A stretch of 64,000 bases of DNA from Propionibacteriales bacterium (lineage in GTDB: Bacteria; Actinomycetota; Actinomycetes; Propionibacteriales; Nocardioidaceae). Location: the NCBI GenBank assembly GCA_026392415.1, contig JAPLCC010000045.1:1-64000 (forward strand), written 5' to 3'. A model generated the notes under the pieces. That model had not been told where the DNA came from, did not search any database, and saw nothing but the letters and a program-made list of their open reading frames with translations. Both the position numbers and the translations under genes were made by a program. The first letter of the stretch is position 1; each line of letters begins with the position of its first letter. Below, in pieces: positions 40,121 to 48,312 of this stretch.

Positions 40121-41236
40121 ATGTCCCGAAACAAGCCCGATTTCCCTGCGACGTCCGCCCGCACCCGTGACGTCCCGCCCCTGGTGGTGACCGCCGATGA
40201 AGCCCTCCTGGCCGAGCTCCTCGCGCTCGCCGCCGCGGCCGACGTGACTCCGACCATCGCCCGTGACCCCCTCGAAGCGCTGGTGACGTGGAGCCGTGCG
40301 CCGGTCGTCCTGGTGGGCCCCGACCTGGCCGACGTTCTGGTCGCGATCGCTCCCGAGAAGCGCCCGCGCGTCCACGTCGTCACGATCCAGCGGCCGCCGG
40401 ACGACCTGTTCCGCACGACCCTGAAGCTGGGCGCCGAACAGGTCGTCGAGCTGCCCGGCTCCGCCGGCTGGCTGGTCGAGCTGCTGGCCGACCTGACCGA
40501 GCACCACGCCGGCCGTGGCCGCGTGATCGGCGTGATCGGCGGCAGCGGCGGCGCGGGTGCGACGACGCTGGCGTGCGCGCTCGGGCAGTGGGCTGCGCAC
40601 TCGGGGCCGTCCGTCGTGATCGATTGCGATCCTCTGGGGCCGGGCCTCGACCGGATGCTCGGCGTCGAGCGGTGCGACGGATTCCGGTGGGATGCCCTGT
40701 GCCAGACCACGGGCCGCCTCTCGGCGCGCGCGTTGCGCGAGGCACTGCCGCGCCGCGGAGGTGTCGGCGTCCTGTCCTGGTACGTCGACGGGCGGGTCCA
40801 GACGCTGCAGGCGTTCGCCGTTCGCGAGGCGCTGTCGGCAGCGAGGCGCGGACATCACGTGGTCGTCGTGGACCTTCCGCGCTCGCCCGATCCACTCATC
40901 GACGAGGTCGCGGCGCGGTGCGACGAGCTCCTGGTGGCGACGTCGGCCAGTGTCGTGGGGATCGCGGGGGCCGCCCGGATGCGCGCCCGGTTCGCCGACC
41001 ATGCGGCGCCGGGGGTGGTGCTGCGGGGTGAGGCGTTCTCGACCTCCGACGTGCAGCGCGCGGTCGGCCTTCCGGTCGTGGCCCAGATGCGCAACCAGCG
41101 TGGGCTGGGCGAGGCCGTCGACCTCGGGTTCGGGCCGTTGCGCTCGACCCGCGGTCCGCTGGCCCGGGCCGCCGCCAGGATCCTTGGCGACCCGGTCGCT
41201 GAGGGCGACGCCGCCGATCTGGGCGTCGCCGGATGA
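40121..41236 (+). CDS. tadZ: CpaE/TadZ-like septum-site/Flp pilus ATPase
   Basis: A 371-residue member of the MinD/CpaE superfamily. An N-terminal receiver-like region (about residues 15-125) is followed by an ATPase domain with the deviant Walker A GGSGGAGATTLA, VVIDCDPLGPGLDRMLG and VVVVDLPRSPDPL. In actinobacteria this protein (Ssd in mycobacteria) accompanies the tad genes and is thought to position the pilus machine or act at the septum. The ATG at 40121 is preferred; an ATG at 40022 would add 33 low-complexity residues. It is coupled to tadA by ATGA. Confidence 0.88.
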   Translation: MSRNKPDFPATSARTRDVPPLVVTADEALLAELLALAAAADVTPTIARDPLEALVTWSRAPVVLVGPDLADVLVAIAPEKRPRVHVVTIQRPPDDLFRTTLKLGAEQVVELPGSAGWLVELLADLTEHHAGRGRVIGVIGGSGGAGATTLACALGQWAAHSGPSVVIDCDPLGPGLDRMLGVERCDGFRWDALCQTTGRLSARALREALPRRGGVGVLSWYVDGRVQTLQAFAVREALSAARRGHHVVVVDLPRSPDPLIDEVAARCDELLVATSASVVGIAGAARMRARFADHAAPGVVLRGEAFSTSDVQRAVGLPVVAQMRNQRGLGEAVDLGFGPLRSTRGPLARAAARILGDPVAEGDAADLGVAG

Positions 41237-42405
41237 CCAGCGAGGAGGTCGCTGCGCTGGTCGAGGAGGTCCGCCGACGGCTGGCGGCCGACGGGGGCGC
41301 GCTCTCCCCGCACCGGGTTGCCGAGGCGCTCCGGTCCGCCGGTCGCCCGGTGGGCGATGCCGCGGTCCTCGCGGTCTACGAGGCGTTGCGGCGCGACGTC
41401 GTGGGAGCGGGTCCGCTGGACCCGCTGCTCCGACTGCCGGGTGTGACCGACGTGCTGGTCAACGGGCCGGGCCGGGTGCGGATCGATCGTGGGCAGGGAC
41501 TGGAGCAGACCGAGGTCGTGCTGGCGTCGGAAGACGCGTGCCGGCGGCTCGCGCAGCGACTGGTGGCGACCGGCGGTCGCCGGATCGACGACGCGGCGCC
41601 GTACGCCGACGTGCGGTTGCCCGACGGCACCCGCTGTCACGCCGTGCTGGCCCCGCTCGCCCAGCCCGGGACCGCGATCTCGCTCCGGGTGCCCCGCCGC
41701 GGCGGGTTCACCCTCGACGAGTTGCGAACCGCGGGGGCGTTGAGTGCCGAGGGGCTGGACCTCGTCGAGCAGATCGTCACGGCGCACCTGGCGTTCCTGG
41801 TGAGCGGCGGCACCGGCACCGGCAAGACGACGCTGCTGGCGGCGATGCTCGGGGCGGTCGATCCGGGGGAGCGGATCGTGGTCGTCGAGGACGCAGCGGA
41901 GCTGCGGCCGGTGCATCCGCAGGTCATCGGGCTGGAGGCACGTCCAGCCAACCTGGAGGGGACGGGCGCCGTGGTCCTCCGGGACCTGGTGCGGCAGGCG
42001 TTGCGGATGCGCCCGGACCGCCTGGTGGTCGGTGAGGTGCGTGATGCGGCTGTGGTCGACCTGCTGGCCGCGCTGAACACCGGCCATGAAGGTGGCTGCG
42101 GCACCCTGCACGCCAACTCCGCGGCCGACGTACCCGCGCGTGTCGAGGCACTCGCCCTCACCGCGGGCCTGGATCGAGCGGCGGCGCACAGCCAGTTCGC
42201 CTCCGCAATCGACCTGGTCCTGCACGTCGTCCGCGATCGGCGCGGGGGCCGACGGCGACTCGGGGAGATCGCCGTGCTGGAGCGGGATCCGGCCGGATGG
42301 GTGCGGACCGTCCCGGCCGTGGCGTTCTCCGACGACGGCACCCTCCGCCCGGGTCCGGCCTCGCGACGGCTGCTGGACCTGCTCGACCGGGGCGGCGACC
42401 GATGA
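41233..42405 (+). CDS. tadA: TadA/CpaF-type secretion ATPase
   Basis: A 390-residue hexameric type II/IV secretion ATPase that powers Flp pilus assembly at the membrane. Walker A GGTGTGKTTLL (about residues 191-201), Asp box VVVEDAAEL, Walker B-like RLVVGEVRDAAVVDLL and the His box HEGGCGTLHANSA are present. ATGA overlaps link it to tadZ and tadB. Confidence 0.94.
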   Translation: MTSEEVAALVEEVRRRLAADGGALSPHRVAEALRSAGRPVGDAAVLAVYEALRRDVVGAGPLDPLLRLPGVTDVLVNGPGRVRIDRGQGLEQTEVVLASEDACRRLAQRLVATGGRRIDDAAPYADVRLPDGTRCHAVLAPLAQPGTAISLRVPRRGGFTLDELRTAGALSAEGLDLVEQIVTAHLAFLVSGGTGTGKTTLLAAMLGAVDPGERIVVVEDAAELRPVHPQVIGLEARPANLEGTGAVVLRDLVRQALRMRPDRLVVGEVRDAAVVDLLAALNTGHEGGCGTLHANSAADVPARVEALALTAGLDRAAAHSQFASAIDLVLHVVRDRRGGRRRLGEIAVLERDPAGWVRTVPAVAFSDDGTLRPGPASRRLLDLLDRGGDR

Positions 42406-43193
42406 GCGGTGCGGCCGTCGTGGCCCTGTCGAGCACGGCGCTCGCGATCGGGCTCCTGGTGACCTCCGGGCCGCGGGGAGCGGCGATCGCGCGACGCCCC
42501 GCGATCGGCGTCCGGGCGCTGCTCGCCTCCGCGACGGCAGGTGCGGTCGTCATGATCCTGACGGCCGGACCACGGCTCCTCGTGGTCGCGACGCTCGCGA
42601 TCGGCCTGCTGGTCGGGATGGCGCGTCTGGTGGCGTCCCGACGTCGCGAACGGACGGCGCTGGCGACCCGGTCCCGGGTGGTCGAGCTCTGCGACGCGCT
42701 GCAGGCCGAGCTGGCGGCTGGCCAGACTGCCGGAGGTGCGCTCGAACGCGCCGCCGTGGAGTGGCCCGCGATCGCGCCCGCCGCCCGCGTCGCCACCTCG
42801 GGCGGCGACGTGCCGGACGCATTGCGATCGATCGCCGCCGATCCCGGTGCCGGAGCGCTCCGGGTGGTCGCTGCCGCCTGGCAGGTCGCCCACCGCACGG
42901 GCCACGGCCTGGCCGACACCCTCGGTCGCGTGGCCGACGACCTGCGTGCGGCGGAGCAGACCCGCCGCATCGTCGGGGCCGAACTGTCCTCGGCCCGCGC
43001 CACCGCTCGCCTGCTCGCGGCGCTTCCGCTCCTTGCGCTGGCCATGGGCTCGGGCGCCGGCGCCGACCCGTGGCGGTTCCTCCTGGGTCACCCGATCGGC
43101 CTCGCCTGCCTGGCTGGAGGCCTGGCCCTCGCCTACGCGGGCCTCGCGTGGATCGACGCCCTCGCCCGCGCCATCGAACGGGACGCCGGATGA
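42402..43193 (+). CDS. tadB: TadB-like Flp pilus assembly membrane protein
   Basis: A 263-residue protein with two N-terminal helices, a T2SSF-type cytoplasmic domain (VVELCDALQAELAAGQTAGGAL ... AWQVAHRTGHGLADTLGRVADDLRA) and two C-terminal helices. It would form the inner-membrane platform of the pilus with TadC. The start at 42402 overlaps the tadA stop (ATGA); longer in-frame extensions overlap tadA. It overlaps tadC by ATGA. Confidence 0.88.
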   Translation: MSGAAVVALSSTALAIGLLVTSGPRGAAIARRPAIGVRALLASATAGAVVMILTAGPRLLVVATLAIGLLVGMARLVASRRRERTALATRSRVVELCDALQAELAAGQTAGGALERAAVEWPAIAPAARVATSGGDVPDALRSIAADPGAGALRVVAAAWQVAHRTGHGLADTLGRVADDLRAAEQTRRIVGAELSSARATARLLAALPLLALAMGSGAGADPWRFLLGHPIGLACLAGGLALAYAGLAWIDALARAIERDAG

Positions 43194-43924
43194 CTCTCCT
43201 CGTCGTCCTCCTTCTTTCGCTCGCCACCGCGCTCCTCACCCCACGAGGTGCGGGGCTTGGCGCCGCGAAGTGCGGGGGATGCACCTCCGGGGTGCGGGCT
43301 CTGGTCCCGCCCGGCGATCGCGACGGTCTGCTCCGGCGCGGTCGCTGGGCATGGTCGCTGCTGTCGGGGGCCGGGGCCGCGATCGTCCTCGGTGGTCCGC
43401 TCGCGCTGCCCGTCGGTGCCGGCGCCGCGGTGGGTGTCTGGGTGGTCGCCGGTCGGCTCGAGGCACCCGCCGCACGCCGTCGGCGCGAGGAGGTACGCCG
43501 CGACCTGCCGCATGTCGTCACGCTGCTGGCTGCCGCCCTGCGGTCCGGGCTCGCGCCGACCGAGGCCATCGTGCTCGTGTGCCGTGCGCTTCCCGGAGCT
43601 GCAGCCGATCGGTTGGCGCCGATAGCGGCCCGTCTCCAGTTGGGGAGCAATGCGGGCGATCTCTGGGCGGCCCTGGGAGCAGACCCCGAGCTGGGTCCGC
43701 TGGGTCGGACGCTGGCCCGCGCCCATCGCACCGGAGCCCCGGTGGTGGCAGCGGTGGAGCGCCTCGGTGACGAGCTCGCCCGCCGCGGCCGGTCGGCCGT
43801 CGAGGACCGGGCCCGCGCGGTCGGAGTGCGTGCGGCCGTACCTCTCGGGGTGTGCCTGCTGCCCTCCTTCCTCCTGCTGGGCATCGTCCCACTGGCTGTC
43901 TCACTGGCCGCGGGGATCGTCTGA
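43190..43924 (+). CDS. tadC: TadC-like Flp pilus assembly membrane protein
   Basis: A 244-residue T2SSF-family platform protein. The cytoplasmic domain has DLPHVVTLLAAALRSGLAPTEAI and LGRTLARAHRTGAPVVAAVERLGDEL; hydrophobic segments lie at both ends and around residues 55-85. Residues 19-40, including the odd CGGC, are encoded by a diverged copy of the three-unit 22-nt array also found in the acylase gene. The start overlaps tadB by ATGA; 161 bases separate it from the pilin gene. Confidence 0.86.
   Translation: MTLLVVLLLSLATALLTPRGAGLGAAKCGGCTSGVRALVPPGDRDGLLRRGRWAWSLLSGAGAAIVLGGPLALPVGAGAAVGVWVVAGRLEAPAARRRREEVRRDLPHVVTLLAAALRSGLAPTEAIVLVCRALPGAAADRLAPIAARLQLGSNAGDLWAALGADPELGPLGRTLARAHRTGAPVVAAVERLGDELARRGRSAVEDRARAVGVRAAVPLGVCLLPSFLLLGIVPLAVSLAAGIV
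43244..43309 (+). repeat. array of three 22-nt units, copy C (inside tadC), diverged
   Basis: Units at 43244, 43266 and 43288. The first and third match array B's unit CGAGGTGTGGGGTTTGGTCACG at 17 of 22 positions each; the second matches mainly in its first 12 bases. The total of 66 bases equals 22 codons, so the frame is kept. Confidence 0.6.
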
Positions 43925-44085
43925 CGGGCACCACTGGCCCCGCCCTTGACCGGATGTGCGGAGCGGCTCTGTGGACGGCGAATCCCTGTCCACAGGCGGG
44001 TCCTGGGTGACGCCCCGCGGTCAGTCTCCTCGCGCATCCTCGGGATCGACAGCCACAACGGGTGGCTGCGACGAGGGGAGAAGAC

Positions 44086-44256
44086 ATGCCACAGATCCAC
44101 GATCAGCGCGGGGTGACGACAGCCGAGTACGCCGTCGCCACCGCTGCCGGAGCAGGCTTCGCCGGGCTCCTCTACAAGATGCTCAGCGGTGGGTTCGGCA
44201 ACCAGTTGCTGACCACGCTGTTCGGTCACGTCCTCGGACTGCTCGGTCTCCAGTGA
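44086..44256 (+). CDS. Flp-type pilin (DUF4244)
   Basis: A 56-residue prepilin-like protein. A short hydrophilic leader (MPQIHDQRG) precedes VTTAEYAVATAAGAGFAGLLYKML; the Gly-Val junction with Glu at mature position 5 is the usual prepilin-peptidase site. It should form the pilus fibre or pseudopilus. The ATG at 44086 has GAGGGGAG upstream. It is coupled to the TadE gene by GTGA. The 161-base gap before it probably holds its own promoter, which suits the high expression expected of a pilin. Confidence 0.9.
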   Translation: MPQIHDQRGVTTAEYAVATAAGAGFAGLLYKMLSGGFGNQLLTTLFGHVLGLLGLQ

Positions 44257-44627
44257 ACCGCCGCCCGGCCGATCAGCGCGGCGCCGTCACCGCCGAGCTC
44301 GCCGTCGGCCTGCCGCTGCTGCTCGCCGTCACCGCCGGTCTGGTGTGGCTGTTGGCGGTCGGCGTCGATCAGGTCCGCACGGTCGATGCCGCTCGCGAGA
44401 CGGCGCGGGCGTTGGCGCGTGGTGAGGACGCCGCGGTGGCGCAGTCCCTCGGGCAACGCATCGCGCCGGCCGGGGTGCGGATCACCGTGCGTCACGAGGG
44501 TGACCGGGTGGTCGTACGAGCGCGGGGGAGGGTCGACGGTCCGGGTGGGTTGTTCCGAAATCTGCCCGGCGCCCACCTCGACGCCGAGGCGGTCGCCGTC
44601 GTGGAGGGCGACGAGGTCGCGGAATGA
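44253..44627 (+). CDS. TadE-like pilus protein
   Basis: A 124-residue minor pilin-like protein. DQRGAVTAELAVGLPLLLAVTAGLVWLLAVG is the TadE N-terminal motif plus membrane helix, and the rest is extracytoplasmic. The GTG start at 44253 overlaps the pilin stop. It is coupled to the next gene by ATGA. Confidence 0.86.
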   Translation: MNRRPADQRGAVTAELAVGLPLLLAVTAGLVWLLAVGVDQVRTVDAARETARALARGEDAAVAQSLGQRIAPAGVRITVRHEGDRVVVRARGRVDGPGGLFRNLPGAHLDAEAVAVVEGDEVAE

Positions 44628-44980
44628 GACCCGATCAGCGTGGCGCCGCGTCGATCCTCGTGGTCGCGATGGCCGGTGTCCTGCTCCTCGTCGGCGCGGC
44701 GGCAGGCGTCGTCGTCGCCATCGTCGTCGCACACCGCGGGGCGCAGGCGGCCGCCGATCTGGCCGCGCTGGCCGGCGCGACCACGCTCGCCGACCACGCG
44801 CTCGACCAGGCGCGCGACCCTTGCGCCGCGGCTCGTGCCGTCGCGTCAGCGAACGACGCGACGTTGGCGTCCTGCGTCGTCGAAGGTGCGGAGGTCGTCG
44901 TCCAGGTCACCGTCCGTGGACCGCGCTGGCTGGGCCAGGACCACGACCTCGTCGGCTCCGCGCGCGCAGGCCCGGCGTGA
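44624..44980 (+). CDS. TadE/TadG-like protein of the helicase/secretion neighbourhood
   Basis: A 118-residue protein: DQRGAASILVVAMAGVLLLVGAAAGVVVAIV is a pseudopilin-like N-terminus and helix, then AHRGAQAAADLAALAGATTLA as in TadG-type proteins. Two Cys (DPCAAAR and ASCVV) may form a disulfide outside the membrane. It is the last tad gene. The locus order tadZ-A-B-C-flp-E-G-helicase is conserved among actinobacteria. Confidence 0.83.
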   Translation: MRPDQRGAASILVVAMAGVLLLVGAAAGVVVAIVVAHRGAQAAADLAALAGATTLADHALDQARDPCAAARAVASANDATLASCVVEGAEVVVQVTVRGPRWLGQDHDLVGSARAGPA

Positions 44981-44991
44981 GTGTGGGTGGG

Positions 44992-45318
44992 CTACTTGTC
45001 CTCGCGGCCGGACAGGTCGTCCCGGCGCCGCTCGAGCTCGACCTCATCGAGCTTGCTCGACAGCTCGGTGAGCCGCTTCTGCTCCTTGCGCCGCTTCCAG
45101 CCCTGCTTGGCACCGGCCTTCATCAGCCACAGGCCGAGCACCACGAGCAGGGCTGAGGCCACGCCGAGAAGGAAGATGACCTCGGGGCCGCAGTTGATGC
45201 CGAGGAACTCCGACGTCAGCTGGTTCTTGCCCTCCACGGTGTCGTAGTCGGTGCCGAAGATCCCGGCAAGGATGCCGAGCACGCCGAGAATGAGGAGCAG
45301 AAGTCCGAAGATCACCAT
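44992..45318 (-). CDS. small membrane protein with C-terminal coiled coil
   Basis: A 108-residue protein with two membrane helices (MVIFGLLLLILGVLGILAGIFG and about residues 48-68) and a charged helical tail (RRKEQKRLTELSSKLDEVELERRRDDL) likely to form a cytoplasmic coiled coil. I recognise no family. It lies downstream of the helicase gene in the same direction with a ten-base gap. Confidence 0.75.
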   Translation of the reverse strand: MVIFGLLLLILGVLGILAGIFGTDYDTVEGKNQLTSEFLGINCGPEVIFLLGVASALLVVLGLWLMKAGAKQGWKRRKEQKRLTELSSKLDEVELERRRDDLSGREDK

Positions 45319-45328
45319 GGGCGGCAGG

Positions 45329-47701
45329 CTACTCCGACCGCGCGGGGGCGTGGCGGAGCAAGGCGTCCAGCAGCGCGACCGCACCGGGTTTGTCGAGCGG
45401 GTCGTTGCCGTTGCCGCACTTCGGCGACTGGATGCACGAGGGACACCCGGCCGTGCACTCGCACGACTCGATCGTGGCCCGGGTGGCGCGCAGCCACTCC
45501 GCAGCGGTGCGGTAGCCGCGCTCCGCGAACCCCGCCCCGCCGGGATGTCCGTCGTGCACGAAGACGGTGAGCACCCCGGTGTCAGGGTGTCGCGCGGTGG
45601 AAACGCCGCCGATGTCCCAGCGGTCACAGGTCGCGAACAGCGGAAGCAGACCGATGGAGCAGTGCTCGGCCGCGTGCGCCGCCCCCGGCAGGTCCGCAGC
45701 GTCGATGCCGGACACGGCGAGCATCTCCTTCAGCACCTCGTCCGGCACGGTCCACCACACCGCCGTCGTGGACAGGGTCCGGGCCGGCAGGTCCAGCGGC
45801 GTCTCATCGATGACCTCGCCCGTGCGCGCCCGCCGGCGCAGGTACGACGTCACCTGGTTGGTGACCTCGACGGTGCCGAGTGCGATGCGGCACGGGCCCC
45901 AGTCGGTGTGTTCGCGTTCGGCGACGATGGTGATGTCGGTGACGTCGCGCGCCGAGGTGGTGTGGTCGACGTCGACCCGCCGAAGGGTGGCGAGGTGTTC
46001 CTCGAGGTCGAGCTCCTCGACCAGCCACGTCTCGCCGCGGTGCAGATAGATGGCACCGGTGTGGGCGGTGCCGTGCGCGCGGGCACCGTCGACGGTGCCG
46101 ACGACGCGCCCGGTGTCGGACTCGACGAGCTGCACCTGCTGCCCGCCGGTCGAGCGGATGTCGGCGAGGTCGGCCGCGCGCGAACGGTCGGTCCAGAACC
46201 AACCGGGCGCGCGACGTCGCAGCAGTCCTTCCGCGACCAGGGAGGCCAGCACCTCGCGGGTCCGCGGGCCGAACAGCTCGAAGTCGTCGATGGTCACCGG
46301 CAGCTCCTGGGCAGCCGCGCACAGGTGCGGGCCCAGGACGTAGGGGTTGTCGGTGTCGAAGACAGTGCCCTCGACGGGGCGACCGAGCAGCGCTTCGGGG
46401 TGGTGGACGAGGTAGGTGTCGAGCGGGTCGTCGCGGGCGATCAGCATGCCGAGTGCCCCGCCGCCGTCGCGTCCGGCGCGGCCCACCTGTTGCCAGAAAG
46501 CCGCACGGGTCCCGGGATAGCCGGTGATCAGCACGGCGTCCAGGCCGCTCACGTCGATGCCGAGCTCGAGCGCGTTGGTGGCGGCCATGCCCAGCAGGCG
46601 GCCGCTGCGCAGGGCGTCCTCGAGCGCGCGCCGCTCCTCGGGGAGATAGCCGCCGCGATAGGAGTCGATCCGCTTCGCGAGGGACGGATCGACCTCTGCC
46701 ACCAGCTCACCGGCCCGTTGCGCAACGGTTTCCACACCGCGCCGGGACCGCACGAAGGCGAGCGTCCGCACGTCCTGCACGACCAGGTCGGCCAGCAGGT
46801 CGGCCGTCTCCGCCGTGGCGGGACGTCGCACCGGAGCGCCGTGCTCGCCCGTGTACGTCGTCAGGGGAGGCTCCCAGAGCCCGACGGCCAGCTCTCCGCG
46901 CGGTGACCCGTCCGCGGTCACCGAGGTGACGTCGAGCCCGAGCATCCGGCGCGCCGTCACGTCGGGATCGGCGACCGTTGCCGAGGCCAGGATGAACGTC
47001 GGCGAGGCGCCGTACGACGCGCAGATGCGTCGCAATCTCCGCACGATCTGCGCGACGTGCGCTCCGAACACGCCCCGGTAGTGGTGGCACTCGTCGATGA
47101 CGACGTACTGGAGGGACCGGAAGAAAGACGTCCAGCCCGCGTGCCCGGGCAGCAACGAGCGATGCAGCATGTCGGGGTTGGTGAGGACGTACTCCGCATG
47201 GTCGCGCGTCCACGCGCGCTCCTCGGTCGTGCTGTCGCCGTCGTGCGTGGCCACGCGTACGTCGAGCCCCAGCCCGCGGATCGCCGCCCACTGGTCGTGG
47301 GCCAGCGCCTTGGTCGGCGCGAGGTAGAGGACGGTTGCCCCTCGCTGCCCGCGCGCACCGCGCGCCGCACGCACGGCCGACAGCGCCGGGAGGAGGTAGG
47401 CGAGGGACTTGCCGGATGCCGTGCCCGTGGCCACCACGACGTGCTCGCCCCGGTGTGCGGCCTCGGCGACCTCGACCTGGTGGGACCACGGCCGGACCAC
47501 TCCCTTCGAGGAGTACGCCGCCACGACGGTCGGGTCGGCCCAGGCCGGCCACGCGCCGGGGACCGCCGGTCGGGCCGGCACCATCTCGAGATGGGTCAGC
47601 CGGTCGGCCCGCCCCGGCCCGGCGGTGAGGCTCGCGACCAGCGCCGCGGGGTCACGTCGACCCGGGCCGGAACGGGCCTGCGTGTCGGGCTGCGCGGTCA
47701 T
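45329..47701 (-). CDS. DEAD/DEAH-box helicase with C-terminal Cys cluster, MrfA-like
   Basis: A 790-residue superfamily 2 helicase. N-terminal RecA domain: Q-motif region RPWSHQVE, Walker A VVATGTASGKSLAYL, Walker B DECHHYRG. C-terminal RecA domain: FVRSRRGVETVAQR, TNALELGIDVSGLDAVLITGYPGTRAAFWQQVGRAGRDG. The C-terminal DUF1998-like domain has CECTAGCPSCIQSPKCG, four Cys that probably bind zinc. Bacillus MrfA, of this type, repairs mitomycin damage; in actinobacteria the gene is fixed beside the tad locus. DNA-repair function is inferred. Confidence 0.9.
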   Translation of the reverse strand: MTAQPDTQARSGPGRRDPAALVASLTAGPGRADRLTHLEMVPARPAVPGAWPAWADPTVVAAYSSKGVVRPWSHQVEVAEAAHRGEHVVVATGTASGKSLAYLLPALSAVRAARGARGQRGATVLYLAPTKALAHDQWAAIRGLGLDVRVATHDGDSTTEERAWTRDHAEYVLTNPDMLHRSLLPGHAGWTSFFRSLQYVVIDECHHYRGVFGAHVAQIVRRLRRICASYGASPTFILASATVADPDVTARRMLGLDVTSVTADGSPRGELAVGLWEPPLTTYTGEHGAPVRRPATAETADLLADLVVQDVRTLAFVRSRRGVETVAQRAGELVAEVDPSLAKRIDSYRGGYLPEERRALEDALRSGRLLGMAATNALELGIDVSGLDAVLITGYPGTRAAFWQQVGRAGRDGGGALGMLIARDDPLDTYLVHHPEALLGRPVEGTVFDTDNPYVLGPHLCAAAQELPVTIDDFELFGPRTREVLASLVAEGLLRRRAPGWFWTDRSRAADLADIRSTGGQQVQLVESDTGRVVGTVDGARAHGTAHTGAIYLHRGETWLVEELDLEEHLATLRRVDVDHTTSARDVTDITIVAEREHTDWGPCRIALGTVEVTNQVTSYLRRRARTGEVIDETPLDLPARTLSTTAVWWTVPDEVLKEMLAVSGIDAADLPGAAHAAEHCSIGLLPLFATCDRWDIGGVSTARHPDTGVLTVFVHDGHPGGAGFAERGYRTAAEWLRATRATIESCECTAGCPSCIQSPKCGNGNDPLDKPGAVALLDALLRHAPARSE

Positions 47702-47789
47702 CCGCCCAGTGTCGCAAGGCCGTCCGACATCGTCGCCCCCGCGTGCGGGCGGTTCCCCGGTCTTCGTGCGCGGTCATGGCAGGCATGGT

Positions 47790-47819
47790 TTGATTGGGTG
47801 CAACTGCCAGACGTAGAAA
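47790..47819 (+). promoter_or_regulatory. promoter of the bldG-like gene
   Basis: TTGATT (47790-47795), an 18-base spacer and TAGAAA (47814-47819), followed by an AT-rich patch. The start codon is 20 bases after the -10 box. Confidence 0.45.
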
Positions 47820-47838
47820 ATATCCCGGGGTGAGGGTC

Positions 47839-48171
47839 GTGAATCTGACACTGTCGACGCGCGAGGTCGGTGCGCGCACCGTCATTGCCGTGGGTGGCGA
47901 GATCGACGTCTACACCGCCCCCAAGCTGCGCGACACGATCACCGAGCTCGTCGCCGGTGGCACCTACCACCTGGTCGTGGACATGGAGGCCGTCGAGTTC
48001 CTCGACTCCACCGGTCTCGGTGTGCTCGTCGGCGGTCTCAAGAAGGTGCGAGCCCACGACGGCTCCCTCGAGCTCGTCTGCAACGCCGACCGGCTGTTGA
48101 AGATCTTCAAGATCACCGGCCTGGCGAAGGTCTTCGTCATCCACGACTCCGCCACCTCAGCTCTGGCGTGA
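47839..48171 (+). CDS. bldG: BldG-like STAS-domain anti-sigma factor antagonist
   Basis: A 110-residue STAS protein. [16 protein letters not shown] and [16 protein letters not shown] are the family motifs; with the GTG at 47839 the phosphorylated serine is residue 57, as in Streptomyces BldG. Unphosphorylated protein would bind an anti-sigma kinase and free a stress or developmental sigma factor. GAGGG precedes the start; a GTG at 47830 is the alternative. In streptomycetes an anti-sigma gene follows bldG; here hppA comes next, 141 bases on. Confidence 0.88.
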   Translation: MNLTLSTREVGARTVIAVGGEIDVYTAPKLRDTITELVAGGTYHLVVDMEAVEFLDSTGLGVLVGGLKKVRAHDGSLELVCNADRLLKIFKITGLAKVFVIHDSATSALA

Positions 48172-48198
48172 TCGGGTTCGCCGGTTGGGCGAACCTTT

Positions 48199-48277
48199 TG
48201 TGACACGGGTCACACCCCTCCCCTTTTCCGCACCTTCGTCTGCGTAGACTCCGGCACGTTCTATGACCTGGGTCACA
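48199..48277 (+). promoter_or_regulatory. twin CRP-like sites and promoter of hppA
   Basis: TGTGA-CACGGG-TCACA (48199-48214) is a perfect CRP/GlxR consensus. TATGA-CCTGGG-TCACA (48262-48277) differs at one position. Their centres are 63 bp apart, six helical turns. Between them TAGACT (48245-48250) is a plausible -10 box. Confidence 0.65.
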
Positions 48278-48312
48278 TGGCCCGTACCTGAACTTCACCA
48301 GGAGGCAGTCGC

